Positions 45,574-54,201 of a stretch of DNA of 64,000 nucleotides are shown here, in pieces (the first letter of the stretch is position 1; each line of letters opens with the position of its first letter). The stretch comes from Gemmatimonas phototrophica (GTDB lineage: Bacteria > Gemmatimonadota > Gemmatimonadetes > Gemmatimonadales > Gemmatimonadaceae): contig CAMBNV010000007.1 of the NCBI GenBank assembly GCA_945869195.1, positions 105,821 to 169,820 of the forward strand. Direction: 5' to 3'. The notes under the pieces are model-generated. The model did no database searches. It was not told the origin of the DNA and saw only the letters and a list, made by a program, of their open reading frames with translations. A program made the position numbers and the translations under genes.

Positions 45574-45952
45574 GCGCGCGGCCACGGCGTTGGCGTCAAA
45601 GCCCGCGCGCCCCGCGAGTGCGCGCGGGCCGTTCAGCACCGAGGACGGCGACGCCTCAGCGCCGCTCGCGCTCGACCGCGTGATCCATGAGCGGGTGCGA
45701 CTGGCGATTGTGAGCACGCTGGCCGTGCACGCTATCCTGACGTTTATCGAGTTGAAGTCCCTGCTCGACACGACCGACGGCAATCTCTCGGTCCATGCGC
45801 GCAAGCTGGAGGAGGCTGGGTATATCGCCTGCAAGAAGGGGTACGAGGGACGGGTGCCGCGGACGGAGTACCGGATCACGGCCACGGGACGCCGCGCGTT
45901 AGAGCGGTACCTGTCCCACATGGAGGCGTTGATCCGCCGCGTCAGTGGGTGA
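45563..45952 (+). CDS. Winged-helix transcriptional regulator (HTH_27/MarR-like)
   Basis: This 129-residue DNA-binding protein has a basic N-terminal tail. The winged helix lies at about residues 40-120: LDRVIHERVRLAIVSTLAV, LTFIELKSLLDTTDGNLSVHARKLEEAGYI (helix-turn-helix) and the wing GRVPRTEYRITATGRRALERYL. This pattern fits the PF13601 winged-helix DNA-binding family. It overlaps the upstream membrane-protein gene by 11 bases and probably represses the shared promoter through the palindrome at 44883-44901. No ligand-binding domain is visible. Confidence 0.85.
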   Translation: MVAKRAATALASKPARPASARGPFSTEDGDASAPLALDRVIHERVRLAIVSTLAVHAILTFIELKSLLDTTDGNLSVHARKLEEAGYIACKKGYEGRVPRTEYRITATGRRALERYLSHMEALIRRVSG

Positions 45953-46055
45953 TGCGAACGCGGCCTGAGTGCGCGCCGTCGCGAGTCGTCCAGCAAAGAG
46001 TGAAGCCAATATCGTTCTGGTGCCCCCGGGCGCCATTCTCTGGGAGTGAGAGCTA

Positions 46056-46742
46056 ATGGGACGCAGCACTTCGTTGATTCCGGAGCACGTCGCGGTCATC
46101 ATGGATGGCAATGGGCGCTGGGCCGAGCAGAAGGGCCGCCCGCGCTGGATGGGCCATGTCGCCGGTGCCCGCGTGGTAAAAGACGTCGTGGCGCACTGTG
46201 CCCGAGCGGGCGTGGAGCAGCTGTCGCTCTACGCCTTCTCGTCCGACAATTGGAGTCGGCCCCCTGAGGAGGTCGCGGCATTACTCGAGCTGTTCGAGAA
46301 TCAATTTCGCGAACAGGCGGATACGCTGGTCGCACAGGGGATCCGACTCTCGGTGATTGGGCGACGCACGCGATTGCCGCTCACGCTGCGCCGGGTCATC
46401 GCCGACGTCGAAGCGCGGAGCGGGGCGGGGCGCGCGATGCACCTGCGCGTTGCACTCGACTACTCGTCGCGCGCCGCCATTCAGGGCGCACTTCCTGTGC
46501 ACCACGCCGTCGCCGGGCTGACCAAAGGCACGACGATTCTGCCGCCGGTGGATCTGCTGGTGCGTACCGGAGGCGAGCGGCGGCTCTCGGACTTTCTGCT
46601 CTGGGAGTGCGCGTATGCGGAGCTGCTCTTCCTTGACGTGCTCTGGCCCGACGTGACGTCGACCGTGCTTGACGGTGCGTTCGAGGAGTTCGCACAACGA
46701 GAACGGCGCTACGGCCGCGTTGCGGCACGGGTGAGCGCCTAA
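46056..46742 (+). CDS. uppS: Isoprenyl transferase (undecaprenyl diphosphate synthase)
   Basis: This 228-residue cis-prenyltransferase adds isopentenyl units to farnesyl diphosphate to make the C55 carrier for cell-wall synthesis. Signatures are VIMDGNGRWAEQKG with the catalytic Asp, GHVAGARVVKDVV, LSLYAFSSDNWSRPPEEV and RTGGERRLSDFLLWECAYAEL. The length is slightly below the usual 240-250, with a shortened segment around residues 145-170. A GGGAG (46042-46046) lies nine bases before the ATG. Polyprenyl length cannot be derived from sequence alone. Confidence 0.93.
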   Translation: MGRSTSLIPEHVAVIMDGNGRWAEQKGRPRWMGHVAGARVVKDVVAHCARAGVEQLSLYAFSSDNWSRPPEEVAALLELFENQFREQADTLVAQGIRLSVIGRRTRLPLTLRRVIADVEARSGAGRAMHLRVALDYSSRAAIQGALPVHHAVAGLTKGTTILPPVDLLVRTGGERRLSDFLLWECAYAELLFLDVLWPDVTSTVLDGAFEEFAQRERRYGRVAARVSA

Positions 46743-46789
46743 TCCGCGCCCAGTCGAAGCAGGTCCTGCTCGCCGCGCTGATCCTCGGC

Positions 46790-48217
46790 GTGGCCGGCGA
46801 TCAACTGCTCCGTGGCGGGGACGAGCCACGGCTCGGCTTTGCGCTACTCGTCTGGCTCGGCCTCGCGGCGGTGTCGCTGATCGGCGGGCGAGGGCAGGGC
46901 GAGCGTTCCCTCCTGCTCGTCGGCATCGGCGTGGCGGCGCTCGGTCTGGTGGTGCGCAACTCGGAGGTGCTCTTCGCGGTGGACTTCCTCTCCGTGCTCT
47001 GCATGGGCGCGCTCGCCGTCTGGCAGGGGAGTGGCAAGCGGCTGTCGCAACTCGAGCTGCTCGATCCGCCGCGCGCGGCGCTTCTCGCGACGCTCACTGC
47101 GGTAGTCGCCGCGCCCCAGGTGATGCGCGCGGCGGGATCTGAGACCGAGGCGTCCGGGGCGCGGGTGTCGCGGGTCCGCGCCGTCGCGATCGGAGTAGTG
47201 CTCGCCATCCCTCCGCTCTTCATCGTCGCCTCGTTGCTCGGGTCGGCGGATGAATCCTTTGGGCGCTTCCTTCAGGGGGCGATTGACTTTGGGTTTGACA
47301 ATGGCCTTGCGCACATCATTCCCAGCGCGGTGCTCGCCTGGTTGGCTACCGGTTGGTTGCAGGGCTCGCTCGGCGGGCCCACCGGCGCGCGCGTACCGGA
47401 GGTGCGCTCGCCGGCCATCACCTTCACGAGCGTGAGCATTGGGCTGTACGGGCTCGTGGCGCTGCTCGCGCTCTTCCTTGGCACACAGGCGCGCGTCCTC
47501 TTTGGTGGCGCGGCGTATCTCAACGCGACGGAAGGGCTCACCCTAGCCGAGTATGCGCGGGCCGGGTTTTTTGAACTCGTGATCGCTGCAGGGGTGGTAC
47601 TCGGGACGCTGCTCCTGGCCGACTGGCTCACCGAGGAAGGCGAGAACGACCGCCGCTATCGCGTCGTCGGCACGATGCTCGTGCTGCTCGTGACGGCGCT
47701 GCTCGGCTCGGCGGTGGCGCGGATGTGTCTGTACGTACGCCATTACGGACTATCTGTTGAACGCACCTTTGCGATGGCGCAGATGGCCTGGGTGTTCGCG
47801 GCGCTCGGCGTATTCGCCACGACGGTACTGCGCGGGAAGCGTACGCGCTTCATGCCCTCGTTGCTCGTGGTGACCATCGCGTGGGTGGCGCTCCTTAATG
47901 CGGTGAATCCCGAGGCGATCGTGGTGCGCGTGAACGTCGCGCGCGCGGTCTCAGCGCGCGCGGTTGCGGGACCGCGGTTTGACGTCGCCTACCACGCAAG
48001 CCTCTCCGCCGACGCCCTGCCGGCGCTGCTCGCGGCGGCGCCCCAGCTGTCGCCGAGTGAGTGCGAGGCGCTCGGGGTTGCGCTCGCGGCGCAGTGGGCC
48101 GGGATCACGGAAAAACGGCGCGCGCACGAGGATTGGCGTGGGCTTGATCTGCCTTTCGCACGTGCACTCGCGTGGAGCGGACGCCATGCGTTGCCGCTAT
48201 GTGGAGGGCGGGGTTAA
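46790..48217 (+). CDS. DUF4173/DUF4153-like multi-pass membrane protein
   Basis: This 475-residue protein has around ten hydrophobic segments. It contains the pattern of DUF4153/DUF4173 membrane proteins: the NSEVLFAVDFLSVLCMGAL block, ADESFGRFLQ, ARAGFFELVIAAGVVLGTLL and LRMCLYV-type YGLSVERTFAM segments. Function is unknown. The first start-type codon is GTG 46790, but a hydrophobic stretch continues upstream in frame (KQVLLAALILG) to about 46748 without ATG, GTG or TTG. The real start may therefore be non-canonical, or translation may re-initiate from uppS, whose stop lies 47 bases upstream. Confidence 0.75.
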   Translation: MAGDQLLRGGDEPRLGFALLVWLGLAAVSLIGGRGQGERSLLLVGIGVAALGLVVRNSEVLFAVDFLSVLCMGALAVWQGSGKRLSQLELLDPPRAALLATLTAVVAAPQVMRAAGSETEASGARVSRVRAVAIGVVLAIPPLFIVASLLGSADESFGRFLQGAIDFGFDNGLAHIIPSAVLAWLATGWLQGSLGGPTGARVPEVRSPAITFTSVSIGLYGLVALLALFLGTQARVLFGGAAYLNATEGLTLAEYARAGFFELVIAAGVVLGTLLLADWLTEEGENDRRYRVVGTMLVLLVTALLGSAVARMCLYVRHYGLSVERTFAMAQMAWVFAALGVFATTVLRGKRTRFMPSLLVVTIAWVALLNAVNPEAIVVRVNVARAVSARAVAGPRFDVAYHASLSADALPALLAAAPQLSPSECEALGVALAAQWAGITEKRRAHEDWRGLDLPFARALAWSGRHALPLCGGRG

Positions 48218-48226
48218 TCTTCCCGC

Positions 48227-48832
48227 GTGACCGGTACTCGTGAGTTCCTCCCGCTCGACTCTCTGGGTCGCCGGCGCCTCAAGGTGGCGTTCGTCGGCAC
48301 CCACGGGGTGGGGAAGACGACGCTCTGCTTCGACCTCGCGTCGCAGCTGAAGCGGCTCGACCTCGGGGTTGACCTCGTAAAGGAGGTGGCGCGGCGTTGC
48401 CCGCTGCCCATCAACGAAGCGACCACGCTCGACGCGCAGGCCTGGATTTTACATACGCAGGTCGCCGAGGAGATCGCCGCCTCGGCGATGCACGAGGTGG
48501 TCATCTGCGACCGCTCCGTGCTCGATAACTACGCGTATCTTGTGGCGCGCGTCGGGCGCCAGTCGGCGCTCGACACGCTCGTCTCAGATTGGATCGGCGG
48601 CTACGACGCGCTCTTCAAGGTGCCGGTGACTCAGCCGCCGTCGTTCGACGGGATCCGCGCCGTCAGCCGGAGTTTCCAGCTCGAGATCGACGCGACCATT
48701 GATGCGTTGATCGAGGCGTTCGCCGTGCAGGTGGTCCGGCTCGATCCGCTGGATCGCGACGGCTGGACCCAGGCGGTGGTGCAGTCGCTACAACTCCCGC
48801 AGGGGACCCCGCAGTCGGACCTGTTCGATTGA
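48227..48832 (+). CDS. P-loop ATPase, AAA_28/NadR-kinase-like
   Basis: This 201-residue cytosolic ATPase carries Walker A GTHGVGKTT near residues 24-32 and a nucleoside-kinase-like VVICDRSVLDNYAYLV block near residue 90-105. The layout resembles the AAA_28 / NadR kinase-like group. The substrate is not recognisable; a nucleotide or cofactor kinase role is possible. The GTG start at 48227 is preceded by a TAATCT box (48215-48220) six bases upstream and no Shine-Dalgarno sequence, again suggesting a leaderless message. Confidence 0.8.
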   Translation: MTGTREFLPLDSLGRRRLKVAFVGTHGVGKTTLCFDLASQLKRLDLGVDLVKEVARRCPLPINEATTLDAQAWILHTQVAEEIAASAMHEVVICDRSVLDNYAYLVARVGRQSALDTLVSDWIGGYDALFKVPVTQPPSFDGIRAVSRSFQLEIDATIDALIEAFAVQVVRLDPLDRDGWTQAVVQSLQLPQGTPQSDLFD

Positions 48833-48862
48833 ATCGCCATTTCTCCAGTTGAGGGATTGATG

Positions 48863-50122
48863 ATGCAGAAACGAGAGTTCATCCGTACGCTCGCGGGCGG
48901 TGCCCTCGGTCTGCTCATCACGCCCGAGATGGCGGACCATATGGCGCGGGTGAGCCCCCGCGCCCTCGCGAGCGACGAACCGTTCTGGGACGCGATCCGC
49001 GCCAGCTATCGCCTCCCGACGGACTACATCAATCTCGAGAGTGGCTACATCTCGATGCAGGCACAGCCGGTGCTCGAGGCGTTCATCGGGCATGTTCGCA
49101 TGCTCAATGCCGAGGCGGCGCACTACCTGCGGACGGTGATGGTGCCGAACAAGGCGCGGGTGCAGGCGCGCCTCGCGGCGATGGCGGGGTGCGGGGCCGA
49201 TGAGCTCATCATCACGCGCAACACCACGGAGTCACTCGACACGGTGATCTCCGGCTTCGACTGGGCGCCAGGCGACGAGGCGGTGTATGCCTCGCATGAC
49301 TACGGCGCGATGATCGACCAGTTCAAGTTGCAGGCGAAACGCTACGGGATGGTCAATGCCGTGGTGCACCTCCCGCTGCATCCCAAGAGTGACGATGAGA
49401 TCGTACGGATCTACGCCGCGGCGATCACGCCGCGCACGCGGCTTCTCATGGTCTGCCATGTGGTGAATCTCACGGGCCAGGTACTACCGGTGCGAAAGAT
49501 TGCCGAGATGGCGCACGCGCGTGGGGTCGCGGTGATGGTCGACGGCGCACACGCGTTCGCGCAAATCGACTTCCGGATCCCCGACACGGGCGCGGACTAT
49601 TACGGCGCCTCGTTGCACAAATGGCTCGGCGTGCCACTCGGCGCGGGGATTCTGTACGTGAAAAAAGATCGGATTGCAAAACTCTGGCCCCTCTTCGGCG
49701 ACGAAGGGTTTGCGGTTGACGATATCCGCAAACTCAACCATACGGGCACGGTGCCCTGCCACACCGACCTCGCCATCGAGGACGCGATCGCATTCCACGA
49801 GCGGATCGGCACGGCCCGGAAACAGGAGCGGTTGCGCTGGCTGCAGGACTACTGGACCTCGCGCGCCCGCGCGATCCCGGGCGTGGTGCTGAATACGCCG
49901 AGCGACGCGGCGCGCAGTTGCGCGATTGCGAACGTCGCGGTTGACGGCCTGACGCCCGCGGTGTTCGCCAAACGCCTCATGGACGAGCACCGGATTTTTA
50001 CCGTCGCGATCAACCGTCCCGAGGCCGGCATCGCCGGGGTCAGGATCACCCCGCATCTGTTTACCACGACGACAGAACTCGACGCGCTGGTGGCGGCAAT
50101 CCGGGCGATTGCCCGCGTCTGA
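48863..50122 (+). CDS. Class V aminotransferase / isopenicillin-N-epimerase-like PLP enzyme, probably exported
   Basis: This 419-residue fold-type I PLP enzyme resembles isopenicillin N epimerase-like and cysteine-desulfurase-like proteins. Blocks are INLESGYISMQAQPV, TRNTTESLDTVISG, VCHVVNLTGQVLP, VMVDGAHAFAQIDF and the PLP lysine Lys253 in GASLHKWLGVPLG. The N-terminus KREFIRTLAGGALGLLITP looks like a Tat-type signal with KR instead of RR, so export is possible but uncertain. GAGGG at 48851-48855 favours ATG 48863; ATG 48860 is equally legal. The reaction is unknown. The stop is seven bases from the end of a convergent acyl-CoA dehydrogenase gene. Confidence 0.87.
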   Translation: MQKREFIRTLAGGALGLLITPEMADHMARVSPRALASDEPFWDAIRASYRLPTDYINLESGYISMQAQPVLEAFIGHVRMLNAEAAHYLRTVMVPNKARVQARLAAMAGCGADELIITRNTTESLDTVISGFDWAPGDEAVYASHDYGAMIDQFKLQAKRYGMVNAVVHLPLHPKSDDEIVRIYAAAITPRTRLLMVCHVVNLTGQVLPVRKIAEMAHARGVAVMVDGAHAFAQIDFRIPDTGADYYGASLHKWLGVPLGAGILYVKKDRIAKLWPLFGDEGFAVDDIRKLNHTGTVPCHTDLAIEDAIAFHERIGTARKQERLRWLQDYWTSRARAIPGVVLNTPSDAARSCAIANVAVDGLTPAVFAKRLMDEHRIFTVAINRPEAGIAGVRITPHLFTTTTELDALVAAIRAIARV

Positions 50123-50128
50123 TCGGCG

Positions 50129-51928
50129 CTAAAACCAGGCGTCCTGCATGTCGTATGCGGCCGGGTCATTCCGCAGCAGCAGCGCGGCATCGGCAACACT
50201 CTTCGGCAACTCGAAGCCAAAATAGAAGCGCGCGGCCTGGAGCTTCCCCTGGTAGAATGCCGCTGCGTCACCGGACGCACCGGCGCTGAGCGCGCGCGCT
50301 GCGACGGTCGCCTGCTGCAACCAGAGCCAGGCAAAAACGGTGCGCGAGACGAGTTCCAGATAGGCCGTCGCATTCGCGAGCCCGCGTGTGGGGTCGGCCC
50401 TCATCGCACTGACAAGACTCGTGGTGACCGCCGTCAGGCGCTCCGTAGCCGCTCGGAGTGCGTCGGCCATCGGCGCGAGGCCGGCGATGGCCGATGCCTC
50501 GGCGACCGACTGCAGGATGCGCTCCACGAGCGCCCGGTATGCCGCACCCTGCTGCTGCGTCACCTTGCGGCCGAGCAGGTCGAGTGCCTGGATCGCGTTG
50601 GTGCCTTCGTGGATCTGGTTCAGGCGGTTGTCGCGGTAGAGCTGCTCTACGTCGTATTCGCGCGCATAGCCGTAGCCACCGAGCACCTGCATCGCGTTTG
50701 AGATTCCGTCCTGGCAGGTGGCGGAGGGCCAGGCCTTCGCGATGGGGGTGAGCACGTCGAGCAGCAGTGTGGCGCGCGCCCGTTCGGCCGCATCGGGTGC
50801 GGTCTCCTGCTCGTCGACGAGGCGGGCGCAGGCGAGTACGAGCGCGAGCGATCCCTCGGCGGCGCACTTCTGCTGCAGGAGCATGCGCCGTACGTCGGCG
50901 TGCTCGATGATGGCGACCGGCGGCTTCGTGGGATCCTTCTCGCCGGGAAGGCGGCCCTGTTTACGGGTGCGGGCGTAGTCGAGCGAATAGCGAAAGGCGG
51001 CATAGCCCATCGCGGTGGCGGCCCGACCGACGCCGATGCGCGCCTCGTTCATCAGATGAAACATGTAGAGGAGGCCGTGGTTGGCTTCCCCAATGAGGTG
51101 GCCAACGCAGGGGCCGCGTTCGCCGAAGTTGAGGAGCGTTGACGTCGTGCCGCGCCATCCCATCTTATGGATGAGTCCTGCGGTTGTGACATGGTTGGTG
51201 CCCCCGACCGAGCCATCGGCGTTGGCCACCCGCTTGGGCACGATGAACAATGAGATTCCTTTCGTGCCCTCCGGCGCTCCCGTGATCCGTGCGAGGACGA
51301 GGTGGACGATATTCTCCGTGAGCTCGTGATCGCCAGCCGAGATCCAGATCTTCGTGCCTTCAATCGAATACGTGCCGTCTGGAGCGGGCGTCGCGTGCGT
51401 CCGAATGTCGGAGAGCGATGACCCGGCGTCGGGTTCGGTGAGCGCCATCGTGCCCGACCAGCGTCCGGTGAGCATTGGCGGGAGCCAGAACGACTGCTGC
51501 TCTTCAGTGCCGAACGCTGCGATGAGGTTGGCGGCGCCCGCGGTGAGCATCGGGTAGCTCGCCGATCCGACGTTGGCGGCCTCGAGGAACGAGATGGCCG
51601 CACCGGCGATGACATGCGGCAACTGCATCCCGCCGCGCGACTCGTCGTGTGTGCTCGCAATCAGTCCCGACTCCGCGACCGCGTCCCAGCCCTGCTTGAG
51701 TCCGGGCGTCGTGACCACGACGCCATTGACGAGTTGCGGCTCGTGCTGGTCGTTGTCCTTGCGAAAGGGCGCGTAGTGCTCGTTGGCGACGCCGCGCGCG
51801 GTGTCGAGCACCGCGTTGTAGACCTCTCGGCCCTGGCCGGTGAAGCGTGGACGGTCGGCGAGCGCGTCGACGTCGAGGAGCTCGTAGAGGAGAAAGGCGA
51901 GGTCGCGCGAGTCGATCTGGAGGGTCAC
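50129..51928 (-). CDS. Acyl-CoA dehydrogenase, 600-residue type (DmdC-like)
   Basis: This 599-residue flavoenzyme belongs to the long acyl-CoA dehydrogenase group with extra N- and C-terminal domains. Visible are the N-terminal extension (YELLDVDALADRPRF), ALTEPDAGSSLSDIRTHA, EGTKIWISAGDHELTENIVHLVLAR, YGYAREYDVEQLYRDNRLN and the base in QIHEGTNAIQALDLLGRK. A C-terminal helical domain typical of the group follows (last ~130 residues). The family includes 3-methylmercaptopropionyl-CoA dehydrogenase (DmdC) and long-chain enzymes, so the substrate is unclear. It starts with GTG 51928, 18 bases after the RidA gene on the same strand, probably in one operon. Confidence 0.92.
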   Translation of the reverse strand: MTLQIDSRDLAFLLYELLDVDALADRPRFTGQGREVYNAVLDTARGVANEHYAPFRKDNDQHEPQLVNGVVVTTPGLKQGWDAVAESGLIASTHDESRGGMQLPHVIAGAAISFLEAANVGSASYPMLTAGAANLIAAFGTEEQQSFWLPPMLTGRWSGTMALTEPDAGSSLSDIRTHATPAPDGTYSIEGTKIWISAGDHELTENIVHLVLARITGAPEGTKGISLFIVPKRVANADGSVGGTNHVTTAGLIHKMGWRGTTSTLLNFGERGPCVGHLIGEANHGLLYMFHLMNEARIGVGRAATAMGYAAFRYSLDYARTRKQGRLPGEKDPTKPPVAIIEHADVRRMLLQQKCAAEGSLALVLACARLVDEQETAPDAAERARATLLLDVLTPIAKAWPSATCQDGISNAMQVLGGYGYAREYDVEQLYRDNRLNQIHEGTNAIQALDLLGRKVTQQQGAAYRALVERILQSVAEASAIAGLAPMADALRAATERLTAVTTSLVSAMRADPTRGLANATAYLELVSRTVFAWLWLQQATVAARALSAGASGDAAAFYQGKLQAARFYFGFELPKSVADAALLLRNDPAAYDMQDAWF

Positions 51929-51946
51929 GGGGAGCTCAGTCGCGGG

Positions 51947-52333
51947 TCAGGGCAGGTACGCGATGCAATCGATCTCCACGCGCAACCCCTCGCCGGGAAG
52001 ACCCGCGGCCTGGATCGTCGTGCGGGCCGGGCGGTGCTCGCCGAACACACGCTGGTAGACGCCGTTCATCTCCTCGAAGTCCGTCATGTCGAGCAGGAAG
52101 ACGCCGCAGCGGAGTACGTGCGCGAGGTCGGAGCCACCAGCCTGCAAAATCGTGTGCAGGTTCTTGAGGCACTGCTCCGTCTGGGCACCGGCGTCGGTGC
52201 CGGCGAGTTTGCCGGTGGCGGGGTCGGTCGCCCCCTGGCCGGAGACGAAGATGAGGCGTTCGAATCCCATGCCGGGCGAGTAGGGGCCGACGGGGAGGGG
52301 GAGACTGGCGGCCTGGATTGGACGATGAATCAT
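51947..52333 (-). CDS. RidA family protein
   Basis: This 128-residue cytosolic protein is a Rid-family member. RidA proteins hydrolyse reactive enamine or imine intermediates made by PLP enzymes. The N-terminal pattern (PLPVGPYSPGM, LIFVSGQGATDPATG) and the C-terminal RPARTTIQAAGLPGEGLRVEIDCIAYLP fit, with the conserved Arg in ARTT. The length is normal. It lies directly upstream of the acyl-CoA dehydrogenase in the same direction and is divergent from a GNAT gene. The precise subclass is not resolved. Confidence 0.9.
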   Translation of the reverse strand: MIHRPIQAASLPLPVGPYSPGMGFERLIFVSGQGATDPATGKLAGTDAGAQTEQCLKNLHTILQAGGSDLAHVLRCGVFLLDMTDFEEMNGVYQRVFGEHRPARTTIQAAGLPGEGLRVEIDCIAYLP

Positions 52334-52497
52334 GGCGCGATCACTTCCTGGTGAGTGAGCCTGCTGTTCGCACGGTATTCTTCGAGGAACTTAACGAAAT
52401 CGCGCGGCCTCGGCGATTACCCTCGCGATGTCGCCGATCGTCCGCTAGACTCGTCAGCGCCAGCGAGTGCCCGTTCCCTCCACCTGCCGCCGCCGCG

Positions 52498-53097
52498 ATG
52501 CTGCTCCCCGATGGTTGCCATGACGTCCCCGCGGGAACGCTCGCTGCGGTGGTCACCTACCTGGAGATGCAGACGCGCCCATCGCCGCGCGCCGAGCGTG
52601 GAGGTGCACCCTGGACGCTCCGGCGCGTCGAGTCGCCGTCGGTGGAGTGGTATCGAGCGCTGTACCGTCGCGTGGGCACCGACTGGCTCTGGTCGTCCCG
52701 ACTGGCGATGACCGATCAGGCGCTCGCGGCGATCCTGGGCGACGCACGGGTAGAGGTCCATGCGTTAGCGTGCGATGGGCTGGACCAGGGGCTCTTGGAG
52801 CTGGATTTCAGCGATCCCAATGCCTGCGAGCTCGCGTTCTTCGGCCTCACGGCGGGACTCGTCGGGCAGGGGGCAGGGCGTTGGTTGATGAACCGGGCGC
52901 TCGACCGCGCCTGGGCGCGGCCGCTGAAGCGGTTCTGGGTCCACACCTGTTCGCTCGACTCGCCTGGTGCACTCGACTTCTACCGTCGCTCTGGATTCCA
53001 CCCGTACGCCGTTAAAGTCGAGGTCTACGACGATCCCCGGCTGACCGGCGTCCTGCCGCGCGATGCCGCGCAACAGGTGCCTCTGATCGATCGCTAG
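52498..53097 (+). CDS. GNAT family N-acetyltransferase
   Basis: This 199-residue protein has the GNAT core in its second half: CELAFFGLTAGLVGQGAGRWLMNRALDRAW includes the acetyl-CoA loop (Q/G-x-G-x-G/A as GQGAGR), followed by FWVHTCSLDSPGALDFYRRSGFHPY. The first part (about 1-90) is a less conserved N-terminal region. The frame is open upstream to 52318, but that would overlap the divergent RidA start and contains low-complexity residues, so ATG 52498 is chosen. The substrate is unknown. The 164-base gap upstream shows no clear promoter. Confidence 0.8.
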   Translation: MLLPDGCHDVPAGTLAAVVTYLEMQTRPSPRAERGGAPWTLRRVESPSVEWYRALYRRVGTDWLWSSRLAMTDQALAAILGDARVEVHALACDGLDQGLLELDFSDPNACELAFFGLTAGLVGQGAGRWLMNRALDRAWARPLKRFWVHTCSLDSPGALDFYRRSGFHPYAVKVEVYDDPRLTGVLPRDAAQQVPLIDR

Positions 53098-53157
53098 TCA
53101 GTAGGTTGCTGGAGCTCCTCCGCAAGATGCCTATCCCCGATCGGAGAACGTTTCGCC

Positions 53158-54072
53158 ATGGCTGGATCGAGTCTACTCGCCCTGTTAGACGATATCACCA
53201 CACTGCTCGACGACGTCGCCACCCTGAGCAAGGTCGCGATACAGAAGGCGGGCGGCGTGGTCGGGGACGACCTCGCGCTCAATGCGGAGCAGGTGGGGGG
53301 CTTCGCGGCCGAGCGCGAGCTGCCGGTCGTCTGGGCGGTCACGAAGGGTTCGTTTGTGAACAAGGCGATCCTCGTCCCCGCCGCGCTGCTGATCAGCGCC
53401 TTCGCGCCCCAGTTGATATTGCCGCTGCTCATGATCGGCGGCCTTTATCTGTGTTACGAAGGATTTGAGAAAATCGCGCACTCGCTCCAGCATTCGCCCG
53501 AGGAGGAGGCGCATCGTGTGGAGCTTCGGGCGGCGATCGCAGACCCGACCATTGACCTCGTCGCGCTGGAAAGCGAGCGCATCAGGGGCGCGATCCGCAC
53601 CGACTTCGTGCTTTCGGCCGAGATCATCGTGATCGCGCTCGGTACCATGGCGACGGCGCCGATCCAGCAGCAGATCGTGGCGTTGACCGCCATCGCCATC
53701 GGGATCACGGTGCTCGTCTACGGGTTGGTCGCGGCGATCGTGCGCCTCGACGATCTAGGGCTGCGCCTCCATCGCGGGGGCCTGGTCGCGCGCGCGGTCG
53801 GCGCTGGCATTCTGCGGATGGCGCCGTACCTGATGCGCACGATCGCGGTCGTCGGCACCGCGGCGATGTTCATGGTCGGCGGGAGCATCCTCGTGCACGG
53901 CGCTCCCATCATCGAGCAGCTGATCACCGCCGCAGGCGACGCGGCGGGGAGTGCGTGGCTGGGGATCCTCGTCCGCTCGGTGCTCCACGCGCTCGCCGGC
54001 TTGGCCGCTGGGGCGATCGCGGTCGGGGCCGCCGCACTGGTCCGATTCGCACGCGCACGACTGCGGCGGTGA
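53158..54072 (+). CDS. DUF808 (YedI-like) membrane protein
   Basis: This 304-residue inner-membrane protein matches the YedI/DUF808 family from the first residue: SSLLALLDDITTLLDDVATLSKVAIQKAGGVVGDDLALNAEQV, quoted in parts as LLALLDDITTLLDDVA, KAGGVVGDDLALNAEQV and VAKGS-type VTKGSFVNKAILVP. Five to six transmembrane segments follow, with a cytoplasmic loop (about 100-150). The function of the family is unknown. The length matches (about 300). It precedes the S9 peptidase by 129 bases, and no coupling is visible. Confidence 0.92.
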   Translation: MAGSSLLALLDDITTLLDDVATLSKVAIQKAGGVVGDDLALNAEQVGGFAAERELPVVWAVTKGSFVNKAILVPAALLISAFAPQLILPLLMIGGLYLCYEGFEKIAHSLQHSPEEEAHRVELRAAIADPTIDLVALESERIRGAIRTDFVLSAEIIVIALGTMATAPIQQQIVALTAIAIGITVLVYGLVAAIVRLDDLGLRLHRGGLVARAVGAGILRMAPYLMRTIAVVGTAAMFMVGGSILVHGAPIIEQLITAAGDAAGSAWLGILVRSVLHALAGLAAGAIAVGAAALVRFARARLRR

Positions 54073-54201
54073 CGGCGATGAGCCGGCCTGGCTGTCGACG
54101 ACGCCGTCCGCGCATTTGACGATTCGTTCACGGTGCGCTCTCTTTACTCGCTCGTCCGCTCTCGACCGCCGCTCTCCCGTCTCCTTCCCCGTCTCCGCCC
54201 C

